64,000 nucleotides of DNA from Zea mays (GCF_902167145.1 NC_050097.1:43818095-43882094); one strand, 5' to 3'. Positions 44,955-57,900 are shown, numbered from the stretch's first letter. Translations and numbers: made by a program. Notes: a model not told the origin generated them from the letters alone.

Positions 44955-47381
44955 CCTAGCGTCTGACCACTACGCCTTTCTTTGCTCGGCGCCGGTACGC
45001 TGCTGGCAATGTCTACAGGCTGGACACAGGGCTAGGTCTTGTCCTAGAGATATTTCCCAAGGGAGATCTCATTCATTTCGTGACCTACCTATTTCACTCA
45101 AGCATTCAATTCAGAGAGGCAGTTCTTTCTCCTCGGGCGACCAACAGCTGCAACCTTTCCCAGCCCCTCTTCAAAAGGGGCAGGAGATGCATCCTGAGCA
45201 AGCACCAACCACTTCTCCTTTGCTGCAACGGAAGTCTTACCTCCAAGCTGTCCAGGATGGTCAGACCATGGATGCTCGCTACCCCGGAGACCCCAGGGCT
45301 CGGCCTGCAAGAGCTGTCTACGCCATCACTGCGACCAGTTTGATCCGTCGGCGTAGGGATGAGTTAATCAGTAAGGCGGTGGTTTGCTCCTTTGATGGGA
45401 ACAACCATGAGGTGGACGTGCTGGCGGCAGGGGATATGCTGAGGGATTCTTTTGATCTTCATCACGGTCAGTATCAACTTGTCAAACACTTTCTTGAACA
45501 GTTCTTTATCATCTTCGCTGATTCAAGAACCAAGCAGTGGGCTCTAGATAGGAGGTTGGTCTCCTATCGTGGTCAGGTTTTTCACTTTGGGGACTGGTCT
45601 GAAGAGTGTTATGCCAGGAAGACTTGCTTTGAATTCAGAGTGAAGGTTAGGGTTGAGGGGATTCTGGTTCACTGTTGGGGAGAAGATGTGGCTGCTAGGG
45701 CTTTGGGCAGGAGCTTCACTATTCACTATGTCCAGGAGCACTCAAGGCGCAGGGAACGCACTAGGTTCTTTGATCTTTGGGCTTGGTGCTTGGATCCTTG
45801 TGATATCCCCAAGGAGGCCTGTTTTACGGTCACAGTACCTGATAGGGAGCTTCCTCCTTCTAGTGCCCCTCTACCTCTAGTTGGGGCGCTGCATGACTCA
45901 CCAACTGATCTAAAGGATGGCCATGTGTACACCATTCGCAACCACATTGAAGTTGTCGAAGATCTCTCCTTCATCCGAGGAAGGGATGTTAGAGGGGGTC
46001 CCACTGGTCGTAGGCCACGCAGAGAATTTGTATGGAGCTACGGTGTGCCAGATTCGGTTGGAGAAAAAAGAGAGAGATCAGAGGATCACAGAGGCAGAGA
46101 TTTCGTTCGACGCGACGGGGGTCATGATGATGATGAGGATTTCCAGCAGACTAGGCGTCATGGCACCCAGAGACATCGCAGTCTCTCTGGCTGGGCGCGT
46201 TCATCGCGGGTGCCGTGGAGGTCCGGAGGATTGCATCAGTTCAAGCGGCAGATACAGACCTTCCACCCCATTCCGTCGTCATGGTTTGGCGATTGGGCCG
46301 ACTGTGCGCTGGATTCCCAAGATTAAGACCAAGTCGGTCTCTTTTGCTGGCCCTCTCATATGTGTTGTTTGGTCTCCAGCTGCTATAAGTGAGCCAGAAG
46401 GTGAAAAAAGTCTGAAACCTGCTAGCAGATCGATCCCCGGTGACCTGACAGCTCAGCATCCTCTTTTTGCTGCTCCTTCAAAGGTATGTGGTTCAGAGCA
46501 AATATTTAATTCAGATAATGCGTTAAGTTGTAATTCAGCAGAGGTTGTTTATGCTTTTTCCTAATTCAAACATGAGTTATGTGCAACTACTAGATGCACA
46601 AAGGATGGCAGCAGCCCCTAATTCACCAAACCAGTTGTTGACTTTGGACTCTCAAGCTCTGGAACATTCAGATTTTAATAGTACTCCAGTCAGTCCGTGC
46701 AATAACACTAGTTTGCAACTAGTAGAGGTAGCAAGGGCGGCGGCAGCTCCATTTTTACCAAATCAGATGTTGAATGTAGAATCTCAAGCACCCCAACTCT
46801 CAGATTTTATTAGCTCATCAGTCATGCCGCACAGTTTAATAAATTCAGACTTAGTCCCTTCCGCTCCGTCATGCGGCATACCAGATCCCTCAAACAATAG
46901 TCTAGAAGATTTCATTATATCTATCTCTGAAGCTCCTGAACCACCGCTAATTCGATCACAGCCCAACACTAGCTTAGTTGCAAATTTCATGGTTGAGGGG
47001 GGGTCAGTGCAGCCTGTTGTTGATGGGGGTGTGATCCCCTCTCCTATTGGCAAGAGATCTAGTGTTAGGTTGGCTGCAAAGAAAAAATTGAAGTTTGGGA
47101 GAAATAGAAATGCCATAGTCAAAGCACAAGAAATTCTAGTTGCTAAGTTAAATAATTATGCTTCATCACATTTTCAAAATTCAGAGGCTTCATTTTCTAA
47201 TGACCAGGTGGATTTGGTTGAGCAGCTTGCGAGGCATTTCTCTAGGCCTCTTACCAAGGAACAAATGGAGGCAATTATGGAGCTGGCAACTCAGGGAAAG
47301 GAAAAGAAAGGGATCAAGAAGAAGGTCAGTAAGGTGACACCACTCAAGGCTCCTATCATCGAGGCTGCTGAGATGGTCTGA
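44955..47381 (+). pseudogene. LINE F ORF1, 3' part
   Basis: Immediately after the gypsy element the first zinc knuckle is completed (H then C of CX2CX4HX4C), and a second knuckle CWQCLQAGHRARSC follows. The frame runs to 46326; then the reading shifts through 46564 and 46545-47381. The end is Lys-rich with SVRLAAKKKLKFGR and a leucine-rich segment ending before ORF2. A 39-residue unit is duplicated at about 46574-46700 and 46713-46830. A normal plant LINE ORF1 would be one frame, so this is a decayed copy. Confidence 0.75.
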
Positions 47382-47693
47382 GTTGTATTATGAGATGTGT
47401 GGGTAGTTCTAGTGCATCATGTTATGTTACCAGTGTACTGGCCTATGGGTCGCCCATGATCTTTTGTTGGCTGCTTTGTGTAGCAGGCTGTTGTCTGGGC
47501 AGTGGTGTTTTGTTCTTTGGCTGGCAATGCCTGTGTTTCTGTCTATCTTAGTTTCTGTTGTAAGTCGCATGTTGTTCGCTTCTGGAAGTGTGTTATGGAC
47601 GTTGGAAGGCCAGTTGGGTCCTGTTTTCCTTTCCTATCATGTGTACCACATGTGTGACATTATTTGTTTAAGTAGGGGAGCTGTTTTTGATTA

Positions 47694-48821
47694 ATGAATA
47701 TCAACTGTTGTATTCTGTCTTGGAATGTGAGGGGGCTAAAGGACCCAGCTAAAAGAGAAAGTGTGAAACAAATGATTCTCTCTTCTGGGGCAACTATTGT
47801 TTGTCTTCAAGAAACAAAGATAATGAGCTGGAACAGCAACTTATTAAAGGAAACACTGGGGTGTAAGTTAGCAACTCAGACGATTCATTTACCATCCCTT
47901 GGAGCCTCAGGTGGGATTCTAATCACTTGCGATGCTGATTTTTTCGAAATGGTTACTATTCCCTACCCATCAGTATATTCGTTATCTGTCAGGGTCTGCT
48001 CCCGTCTAAGCGACGTGGCGTGGGACCTTACAGGAGTTTATGGCCCTCAACCTGAAAATGAGAAAATGACTTTCCTAACAGAGTTGCGCAATATTCGTAA
48101 TATGATGAAGCCGGAATGGTTGATTTTAGGTGACTTTAACATGATAAGGAGAGCAAGGGAGAAAAACAAAGGTTCAATAAATAGAAGAGTGATGAGACAA
48201 TTCAATCACACAATTGACTACCTTCAGCTTTTAGAGCTCGATCTCAACAGTAAATTATACACTTGGTCAAACGAACAAGACAACCCTACGATGACTAGAA
48301 TTGACATATTTTTGGCGACTACGGAGTGGCCTGATATGTTTCCTCAGGCCGATCTGCAAGCCATTGGGACCATGACCTTGGATCATTACCCTCTAGTTAT
48401 GCAAGGTTGCTCTGACTTTAGTTTCTATAGGGGGTTTAGATTTGAGGCTTTTTGGACAAAAATCGATGGGTTCAATGAGGTGGTTCAGCAAGCGTGGACG
48501 TCTAGTGTTAGCTCCTCAGATCCCATCCTTCGGCTGCATGTGAAAATGTCCCGAATGGCTAAAGCTCTAAAGATCTGGAGTCGAAAGACTGTAGGCAATT
48601 TTAAAGTGCAACTAGCAATCATTCAGACCGTCCTTATCCTCCTTGAGAAAGCGCAGAAATCCAGACAGCTCTCTGGGGATGAGCTAGAATTCAGGAGAAG
48701 TCTCAAAATGAAAATCCTTGGGATAGTGTCAGTTCAAAAGGCAAGAGCTAAACAACATTCCAGACTCGTTTGGATGCGCCTGGGTGATGCAAACACAAAA
48801 AAATCACTTGATGGCAAATAA
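47694..48821 (+). pseudogene. LINE F ORF2 endonuclease domain
   Basis: It starts at ATG 47694 about 310 bp after ORF1. The product shows the AP-endonuclease-like fold: N in SWNVRGL, E in CLQETK, D in GDFNM, and a closing LDHYPLVM (SDH-type) motif. This domain nicks target DNA for LINE insertion. The frame is lost at 48821 by a frameshift; RT follows. The full ORF2 would end near 51720. Confidence 0.82.
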
Positions 48822-51720
48822 CAGAAGAAGAAAAAACTTTGTTAGATCGCTGGTTTGAGACGGCAGACTGCTCACTAGTCAGGAAGATAAATTGAACGAG
48901 GCCCATAATCATTTCACTCAAGTTATTGGCAGGACGAGTGCTAGACAATGTGCTGTTCGGTGGGACAACTTAGGCTATAACCCTTTTGAGTTATCAGACC
49001 TGGATTCTATGATCAGTGATGATGAGATTAAAAATGTGGTTATGGGGATGCACTCTGAAAAGGCGTCGGGTCCAGATGGTTTCATAGGGATATTTTATAA
49101 GTGTTGTTTTGAGCTGATTAAGGTCGATCTATCCAATGCAATTCAGGATTTCTATAATCATAGATGCAAAAGCCTGCATCTTGTTAATGAGGCAAATATC
49201 ACTCTTTTACAAAAGAGGGAGGGGGCTGACAGGATCGACATGTTTAGACCGATCAGTCTCATCAACAGTTTTATGAAAATTTTAACCAAGATTTTAGCAA
49301 ATAGACTTGCACCAAGAATGAACGAGATCGTCTCCATTGCCCAAAACGCATTCATTCAGAAAAGATCAATTCATGATAATTTTCTCTATGTTCAAAAAGT
49401 TATTGAGAAACTTCATAAGAGCAAACAGACAGCACTTTTTGTCAAGCTTGACATATCAAAAGCTTTCGACTCCATCAACTGGGCATATCTGTTAGAGATT
49501 TTAAGAGCGTTAGGATTTTCTCAGAAGTGGAGGAATTGGATTGCCACATTATTGGGCTCTTCCTCCTCCAAAATCTTAATCAATGGCCAACAAACAAATG
49601 CAATCAGGCACATGCGTGGTGTTCGTCAAGGGGACCCGCTATCCTCGTTCCTGTTTATTTTAGCAATGGACCCTCTGTAGAGGATGATTGAGATGGCGGT
49701 AGATGCTGGGTTTATGGGGCGGGTTCTGCCAAAAGCGGCTAGGCTTCGCTGTTCTCTTTATGTCGATGATGCAGGAGTGTTTGTTAGAGCAGATAAAGAG
49801 GATTTGAAGGTTCTGAAAAGGATTCTGGAAGTTTTTGAAGGGTGTTCAGGGCTGAAGATCAATTTCGATAAAACTGAAATTTTCCCGATTCGTTACTCCG
49901 AGACTCTCTGGCCAGATCTGATGGATGCGTTCCCTGGCAAATACTCAAAATTCCCGGGGAAATATCTTGGTCTGCCGCTTCATTTCAGGACCGTTAGGAG
50001 AGTTGATTTTCAACCATTAATTGATAAAATTAATAATAGGCTAGCAGGATGGAAAGGCAGGATGCTCTCTAAGGCAGGTAGGGAAACCTTGGTTAAAGTT
50101 GTGTTATCTGCTCAGCCTATTTACCATATGACGATCTTTCCGGTGCAGAAATGGCTTCTTAAAAGAATTGACAAATTAAGAAGAAGCTTCCTTTGGAAAG
50201 GGAATAGTCCATAATTTTGTCAGTGGGGGTCATTGCTTGATTAACTGGCCCACAACTTGTGTGCCAAAGAATAGGGGGGTCTGGGAATACTTGACCTGGA
50301 GCGTTTTGCAAGAGCACTAAGACTAAGATGGTTGTGGCTACGGTGGATGGTTAAGGAAAAAGCATGGGCTGGCATGCCATTACCATGCGACAAGGTGGAT
50401 GTGGATCTCTTCAGCGCTTCAACAATTGTGACTATTGGTAACGGGAAGATGGCAGACTTTTGGGGTTCCAGTTGGATTGAAGGGCAGGCTCCAAAGAATA
50501 TGGCACCAAATCTATACAAGAAAGCAAGAAGAAAGAACATCACGGTGTTCAAGGCTCTTTGAAATAATTACTGGATACAGTTCTGCGCGCCGTTCACTCG
50601 GGAGGAGGAAGTGAGAGAATTTGTCTCACTCTGGCATTCAATCAGCAGCACACACAGCCTCAATGATCTCGACGACACCATTTCTTGGAGATGGTCGGCA
50701 GATGGGAAATATAGCTCAAGTAGTGCCTACAAAATTCAGTTCTCAACAAACTTCTGTAAAATTAAAATCAATTCCATTTGGAAAGCAAAAACTGAACCAA
50801 AATGTCGTTTCTTTGCATGGACTTTGTTGCGCAACAAAATCTTAACTTCTGACAATCTGCAAAAAAGGGGATGGCCTTGCGATCATAATTGTTCTCTTTG
50901 TGATTTGTCTCTGGAGACAGCGACACATCTATGTAAGGATTGCCCCTTCGCCGAGGAAGTGTGGAGCACGATTTTGTCTTGGGCTGGTCTGCGGTTCCTT
51001 GTCGGTATTTCAAAGACGGGAACACTAAACGAATGGTGGCTTTAGGGCTGGGCAACAAAACCCGTAACCCGAAACCCGAATCCGGAATACCCGAACCCGA
51101 AATACCCGAAACCCGAATTTTGTTCGGGAATTTCGGGTAGCAACTTGCAAAACCCGAATTTAGTTCGGGTAATTCGGGTATCACAATCGGGTACCCGAAA
51201 TACCCGAATTACCCGAACTTTAATGTGTCATGTACTCATGTCATGTTTAATTATTAATTTGTACATTTATAATTATGTGTATGTGTGCATAACTTGTGAT
51301 TGTAGATTGCTTGTGTTTTATATGTCCATGTGTATCATTATTCAAACTATATTTTTATACTAATTTAATAGGGTGTATGTGTTTTTATAAAGGTGACACA
51401 ATAGTTCGGGTAGTTCGGGAATACCCGAACCCGAACCCGAAATTTCGGGTACCCGAAATTTCGGGTATTATAAAACCCGTTGTAATTTTGGGTATCGATT
51501 CTCAAAACCCGAAATTTTAAAAACACGAATTACCCGACCCGAAATTTTCGGGTAACCCGAACGCCCACCCCTAGGTGGCTTAGACTGAGGATGCTCTGTA
51601 GCAAGCATTCAAGAAAAAGTTTCGATGGCCTTCTAATTTATTTCTAGTGGAGCTTATGGTTGGAGAGAAACAACAGAATCTTCAAGGGTTAACAGAGAAC
51701 GACAGAGCAAGTGGTGCAGA
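48822..51720 (+). pseudogene. LINE F ORF2 reverse transcriptase and C-terminal region
   Basis: RT blocks in order: KASGPDGF, FRPISLINS, KLDISKAFDSINW, GVRQGDPLSSFLFILAMDPL, stop TAG at 49678 (one transition from CAG), then the catalytic LYVDDAGVF at about 49760. Here YVDD takes the place of the usual YADD of plant LINEs. The C-terminal zf-RVT region has the CSLCDLSLETATHLCKDCPFAEEVW pattern near 50898-50970. The reading is also broken near 48830, 50214 and 50560. A MITE splits the tail at 51043; its final WSLWLERNNRIF block resumes after 51581. Confidence 0.8.
51043..51573. mobile_element. hAT-type MITE with CCCGAA/TTCGGG repeats (531 bp)
   Basis: Ends TAGGGCTGGGC and, read inward from the right, TAGGGGTGGGC. 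The perfect 8-bp target duplication GGTGGCTT lies at 51035-51042 and 51574-51581; 8 bp indicates the hAT superfamily. Both ends are packed with ACCCGAA and TTCGGGT hexamer-like repeats in both orientations, separated by an AT-rich centre. Confidence 0.88.
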
Positions 51721-52308
51721 TGGTAAAAGATCTTGTGGGTAGAGGTCTGGCCTACCAGTAGTGACTGGGGGCCTGGTCAGGGGGTTGGGTTTTTTGCTTT
51801 TTAGGTGTCAGTGTTCTTGCTAGGTCTTGCTTGGCAAGTTGTTTTGGTGTTGGCGTCACCTTTTGTGCCAGTTTTTGTACAGTTTTTCTCTTTTTGTCTA
51901 ATATATTGGAATAGCAATTCTTTTGCCTTTCCCTTTCAAAAAAAAGATTACACTATCATATCACTCCAATAGACTATCTATTTAGTTTGACTAGTCATAA
52001 TGGCTAACCAAATTAGGCTAGTGAGGAAGACAATTTAAAGAGTCGGATAGATTGGCGAGTCAGATAGCTAGTTTGTTGGAGAGCTATTTTACTGTTGGTT
52101 AGGTAAAATTTGGCTTAACGAGACATTTGATTAATGTCTTGGAGATGCTCTTAATACAAGGATGATGGTGGAGACTGAAAGAGTGGGCGTCCTTGCCGAG
52201 TTGTCGTTCAGTTGCGACCATGCATGTGCTAGCTATATAGCTGGTCGTCGAGAGGTCGAGAAGAACCATGTCAGAGTCAATCTAGATCGTCCCCTGGTCG
52301 GATTGACA

Positions 52309-53002
52309 CAGTGGCGGAGGACTTAGTGTGGCGAGGTCTGGCACTCGCCATACCTTGATTTCGACGTGTGTTATATCATGTAGTCGCTGATCCAAACGAA
52401 GCACTGTCATTTTTTTTGACAAGCTGTGTGTGCAGGTGTCATTTTCTATTCAACAAGCTATGTGCGCCTGAAGAAAGAAAATAAGAAAGCTTCCGCTTGG
52501 GCCATGCAATGTGCACGGTACTATATCTCTACTGCCCATGTGTTTTTTTATAACACAACCTATCTGCTTTACGTTGATCTATAATTTATTAATGATCCAT
52601 GGTCCCTTTTAGGGCTTGTTCGGTTAGGGGTGGATTGAGAGGGATTCAAGGGGATTCAATCCCCTTCTATACAAATTTAAATAGGAGGGGATTTAATCCC
52701 CTCCAATCCCCCTTAAACCCCTTCAAACCGAACAAGACCTTATAAGGCTTCCGCATTAAGTAAAATGGCACGGTATTTTACTTCTTTAAGCGTTTGTTTA
52801 TTATATAGCACAATGACTATATTTACTTTAATTAAACCTCATTTTGTTTCACTAGTTTAGTCTATTTAATCAGTTAGCTAATTGATATTTTGGTTAATTA
52901 ATTTAAGAACCACGGTGAAATAGGTGTTGTATAAAATCCGTTTCGAAACACGGATTTATATAAATTAGCCATACCTTACATTTTGCGCGCCCTCCGCCAC
53001 TG
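52309..53002. mobile_element. Non-autonomous hAT element (694 bp with nested MITE)
   Basis: Terminal inverted repeats CAGTGGCGGAGG and CCTCCGCCACTG, flanked by a perfect 8-bp duplication GATTGACA (52301-52308 and 53003-53010). There is no transposase. A Tourist-like MITE is nested at 52612-52739. Confidence 0.9.
52612..52739. mobile_element. Tourist-like MITE (128 bp)
   Basis: Inverted repeats GGGCTTGTTCGGTT and GGTCTTGTTCGGTT (read inward) with TTA on both sides (52609-52611 and 52740-52742). The interior has GGATTCAA/TTGAATCC-type symmetric repeats. It is nested inside the hAT element at 52309-53002. Confidence 0.9.
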
Positions 53003-53322
53003 GATTGACAGCTTCACGAATCACACTGTCTCTCGTCGCGAATCGCCCCACGTATGACGTAACGTAGATGTTTTTTTTTGTCTGTGAACGATGTGGTATA
53101 CTTACATTTATTTTATTATTCAGAGAAGTGTTTATACTCACGAGTCACGACGCGTGTGTGGTGCTCGACGATGGAGACTTGGGAAGAACCCAGGTGTACC
53201 GTGTACGTGAATGAAGACAATGGAGACTACTGTAGGGCGGCGACCCCACTGGCAGCTCAGCCCTCATCCAATCCATGTGACCGTGTCCACAGTCGCATGT
53301 GGTAGACAGAGAGAGCGAGGAA

Positions 53323-53853
53323 CAGGGATGAAAACGGTCGAAAACGATAGAAAAAACAACTAAATTGTTTTTATTTCTTTTAGGACGGGACGAAAACGAA
53401 AACTAACGGTCGAAATACGGGATCGGAATTGTCGGTTATTCGAAAACGATAAACTATAGTCGGAAAGATAACTATTTTGTAGTTTTATCAAAAACATAAT
53501 AAAGTGATGTATTGCCTAATTTTTAAGATTTAGAAATACACAAACAACTCTTTTTCATCATTCATATTAGTTAGAGTAATTATAACATTTGCTTTTCGCT
53601 TAAACATTCACTTGAACATAACAAAAGTCTATAACTTAAATAAATTATATGCTAGATCTATCTCATATTATATAAAACGGTAGAAAACGGTATTAGCACG
53701 ACTCGGAAATGAAAAATACGAAAACGATTGAAAAACTAGCTAAATCGTTTTCATACCGATTCTAATTGGTTCCTGAACAATTCGAAAACGATTGAAAAAA
53801 ACAGTATTCGAAACGGGACGGTACAGGAATTTCCGGTCCCGTTTTCATCCCTA
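53323..53853. mobile_element. hAT-type MITE with CGAAAACG repeats (531 bp)
   Basis: Ends CAGGGATGAAAACGG and, read inward, TAGGGATGAAAACGG. The perfect 8-bp duplication GCGAGGAA lies at 53315-53322 and 53854-53861. Both ends contain many GAAAACG(A/G) repeats around an AT-rich centre, with the same architecture as the MITE at 51043-51573 but a different repeat. Confidence 0.9.
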
Positions 53854-53861
53854 GCGAGGAA

Positions 53862-54968
53862 AGAAGAGACGTAAACTGCTTCGCGTACAAACCATCTGTG
53901 TAACGGTGTAACCCCTGCTATCGGGTGTAAACTGTGATCCCTGATGGATGTCTTGGGCCAAATAAGAGGATGGTTTGAACGCAAGTCAGGCCCAGAAAAA
54001 AAAAAGGCTTGATGTGAGGATAAAATTTTAAGGGCAGAGGATTAGGGCACAACAGTCGAAAGAAGAGCTAATGGATACGTTGAATCAGGACATGTACTCA
54101 AGGGAGGTAGACGTGCTGCCATGCCTATGTTACGTGCCATTAACGATCATGGGCCAGAGAAGTAGAGTTAAAGCAACCGTCTTAGAAAGTCATTAGCTTT
54201 GGTTTCTGATTGACAGTTGTTTGATGGCAGGTGACGAGACTACCAGTGACATCGTCTTGGACTAGAAGAAGATCCCTCAGGCTCTTCTTCTTCACCTTGA
54301 CGACTCTTCTGTCTTTGTTGACGCCCGACAGCCTAAGGAGCAACTAAAGTTTCCGCTTAATCAACGACTTCTTCGACATCTCGCTTGGATGATTTCGATA
54401 CCCTACGTACGTGTTGAGGAGCAACTAAAGTTTCGACATCAGGCCTGGGGTGGAACTCCAGCTGATTCTCTTCCAGTAGCTGTGCACACCATGGGACGGG
54501 CGAGATGGGGCCATGGGGGCAAACAGCTAGCCAACACATGGGAACTGGTACGTACGTGTTGAGTGAGCAAAAAATGGACTTCCGTCTCGACTTGCCACAC
54601 TCTTTCAGAAAGAATGACCACATGATCCTTGTGGCCTGTGTGAACTAGCACACAAAAGACTGAATGCTGAGTTCATTCCATCTTATCCCTCGGCATTTCA
54701 GAAAACAGATACTAACACAAGCGTCAAGCGAGGGTTATCCATTGGTGTGCTGTTGTGAACTAGTATAAGCTGTGACCAAAAAAAAAAAAACTACTACCAT
54801 TTCTTGCCCTCTGAATTTGACACAGGTCTATACTTGAGAAGAGTGATAGAACGTGGTCGAATGCCAGATTCTAGGCCAAATTCATGAACTAGATTCTAAC
54901 TCCAACCAAATGAAAGAATCCGAACAGACCGACAGAGATTAATCTTTTATTTGACCTAGTGTTTCTCG
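53862..54968. other. Intergenic sequence downstream of the GET3-like gene
   Basis: I see no supported gene. The phrase GAGCAACTAAAGTTTC-like occurs twice (about 54337 and 54418), suggesting a small duplication. The part next to 54969 should contain the 3' untranslated region of the minus-strand gene. Confidence 0.5.
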
Positions 54969-57900
54969 CTACTTCCACACTGAATCGCTGAGGAATCGGA
55001 GTGCAGGGACGCCTTTCACCTCCATATCAAGGAGCGGAGCCTGGATCAGCTTCAGGCCGCCGAGTTCTCGGTCCTCCAGTATCGCACGGAAGGCACGTGC
55101 TTCTTCCTGAAATCGCAAGATTTGCCCTCAGACAGCTGCATCCTGATCCAAATTCAGAAAAGCAGGGCTACAAGGGGTGTGCTATTCGTTAATAAGCCTT
55201 CGACAGATAACTTGTATCTGCCACACAAATATCCATTCAAAGGCAGTCGACAGTAGACTTGTGCATGGAGGCGTTCTGTCCAAACCAAGTGCTACAAGTC
55301 ACGGGCAACGTTGGGTAGCCAGAATAGCAGGATGTTGCTTACCCTCCGTTTTGCAGCACAGAATCTGCAGTCCGACGCAGACGGTGGCAACACCTGATTT
55401 ATGACGAGCCTTCTTGTGTGTGCACCATCCTTCTTTAATGACTCGTGAAACCTTGATGACTCAGTAACTGCCATCATCTGAGGAACAAGTATCCACAAGA
55501 TTAGACTGGCTCCTAATCTGCAGCTAATGTTATAAACCTTTCATAACCTGTTGGCGGCTTTTTTTTTGTTTCTTTCTTTCTTCTGAACTAGATTGTTAAT
55601 ATACCAAGCAGCATGATTTGTATTGCCCAGAGAAGTATATGAATACAGTAATAAACATGAATTACAGTTAAAACAAGTAAATGTTGCTGCCATTGCAGAA
55701 ATGGTGGTAGCTTTTACCGTTGGAATTGTCACAACGATGAATTCTGTTGATTGTGGATCAAACAAAATCTCACGCACTCTGCGAACCTGCTGCCTTAGTT
55801 CCTCTAGCCTGGCAGACTTGATGAAACAAGGAAGATGATAAGCTTGCAGGTTTTTTTTCAGCCCTTATTAAAACAAATCAACTGGAAACTGTTGCACACT
55901 TACGATGAATTGCACGTCCTCAAGATACATATTAAACGATGGCATGGACGAAGCCACTTTTATGCCCTGAAATAACAATGTGCAGCACCATGCATCACAC
56001 ATTAGCATAACCAAAAGACAGAATCCAAGGTTCTAGAAAAACTCAAAGGGAAAAACGGAGCGAGACAAATTTCCAAGCTTGCAGAGGTTTTCATGCCTAG
56101 TACAGTATATCTGTTATGTTTCTCTTTAACAATTAAATACCCCCAACTGCATCTCCAACAAAACTACAAAATGCTATATTGAAGCGCGCTGTGATTTTGA
56201 CTCCATGAGCACATTCTGCATAGAATTTACTGCCCTCTAGCATGCGGATAAAGGGATCCAGTGAAGCACAATTAAACACATAAACTCCATAACACAACGT
56301 CAAAAGGACTCAAAACAGGGGAACCTAGACAAACAGTTTGGTGTTACAGTCTACGGTCTCAAAGAGGTGCACTGTCCAAAACTCCAAATTGAAACCATGC
56401 AACAATTTTTGCACTGACAGTATCTCAAGCACATGATTGTAGAAACTCCCTAATCACGTTAGTGATACCACTTGTCCTCGCCACTATATCATAATAATTT
56501 ATAATCCTAATCCACATCAGCTAATATCATAACGAAAAATAAGTATCAAGCTTAAACATATATTCATGCAAATGAAATCCATGAAGGTAGCAGAGTTAAA
56601 AACTTAAAAAATAGGTTAGTTCACTATATGGATTAAAGCGCTCACCTTAATGCTCAAAGTAAGGAACATTTCAATCCAATCAGAAGCTGACAGAAGCTTA
56701 AGTGTATGTCCCTATACAAAATGCATGTAGTCAAATAACTGTCAGTGGACAAAATGAAGAACATAGTCAGATTGGAAATATTGTGGTGAGAAGGGGACAA
56801 ACAGTGGATGGAGCATCCAGCACTAAACGCCGAAGTATATCGGCCTCTTGCACGTCAATAGATTTTATCACCTGCAAAGGATACACATCAATTGATGAGT
56901 AATTCTGGATAATGCATACGCAAACAATAAAACACACAAATATTGATTGGTACCTTTGATAGTACAAGCGCTTCTTCAAGTCCAGGGGGCATTCCATCCA
57001 GCATCTCTCTAATCATAGACTTTGCAACCATGAAAGGACAAATGCATGCACAGGTAATGTGATCTATAAATAATTTAAAAGAAAGAAAACTTCTCTTCTC
57101 GAGCAACAGAAAATAAATACTTTATTTGGGACAATATCCTTGGCATTAGACAGCATCAAACGAAAAATGTAAGTGTTATGCTGGATCAACTGACCACTAA
57201 GCAACAATGCTAAGGAACTGATATAAGGTGATACGTGCTAAAGAACAAAAACAAGGATATGAAACTAATAACCCCGAGGAAAGTTCAAGCATCTCCATTT
57301 ATCTCAGGTCACAATATCAATAAAGAGAAGATCAGTGGAACAATCAATATACACTTGGCCAACAAAGAAAAAGGGTTTGTTTGGATGGTGGCGTCACTTT
57401 CTTGTCTGGCCCAGGCAACAATGCCGAGCGTTCGATTTCCTATGCCTGTGGCTAGGATCGTTTGCCTGCCAGGCAGTTGCATGGGAGGCTGCCATCCAAA
57501 CACGCCCATATAGCTTGAACTTTATAGTTGCTGCATTCAGCTAGTGTGGAGATTAATAATTTATTGGAGGTCCATTCAAAAGAAAATGGAGAAGCAAAGT
57601 GCAAATTTCTAGGCAGTTTGTACCATAATATCAGAATGTGTTCCAAGCCCCATCTTTCCAAGTAAATTGTTGATAAAAGATCCAAGATCTTCAGGTTCTC
57701 CCTTTATCTTGAACTGACCAGCCTGCAAAGGAATGTTTTGTGGCCAATATACAAATAGTTAAAGCCAAACCAGCAGGAAAAGAAAGATATATGCAACGTC
57801 AAAAAAACACAATGCATCATTGCCCTTAGGAGCTGTCCAGTCCAGCCAGGAGTGAAATGATTTGGATGTTTTTTACCATTTCTTACAAAACCCAGCGTTT

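Larger units (their letters stand above)
30204..51942 (+). mobile_element. Element F: L1-type LINE, full length but degenerate and split by gypsy E
   Basis: A 12-bp target duplication AAAGATTACACT lies at 30192-30203 and again at 51943-51954, right after a short poly(A) (51938-51945, shared A's). The 5' end precedes ORF1 by only 44 bp, so the copy looks full length. It encodes an ORF1 with two zinc knuckles and an ORF2 with an AP-endonuclease-like domain, RT and a C-terminal zinc knuckle region. It is interrupted by gypsy element E (30958-44954) and a hAT-type MITE (51043-51573). Frames are broken by stops and frameshifts. Confidence 0.9.
30127..52153. mobile_element. Tourist-like MITE split by LINE F
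   Basis: The left arm starts GAGCATCGTCAAAAGAC (30130) and the right arm ends GTCTTGGAGATGCTC (52150). The arms are inverted repeats and both are flanked by TTA (30127-30129 and 52151-52153). The two arms (30130-30203 and about 51955-52150) give an element of roughly 270 bp when the LINE is removed. TTA duplication and TIR form suggest the PIF/Harbinger superfamily. Confidence 0.7.

Noticed and set aside
54357..54651. Minus-strand frames downstream of the GET3-like gene
   Set aside because: Two overlapping frames of similar length without motifs. This is probably 3' flank or untranslated sequence of the gene.
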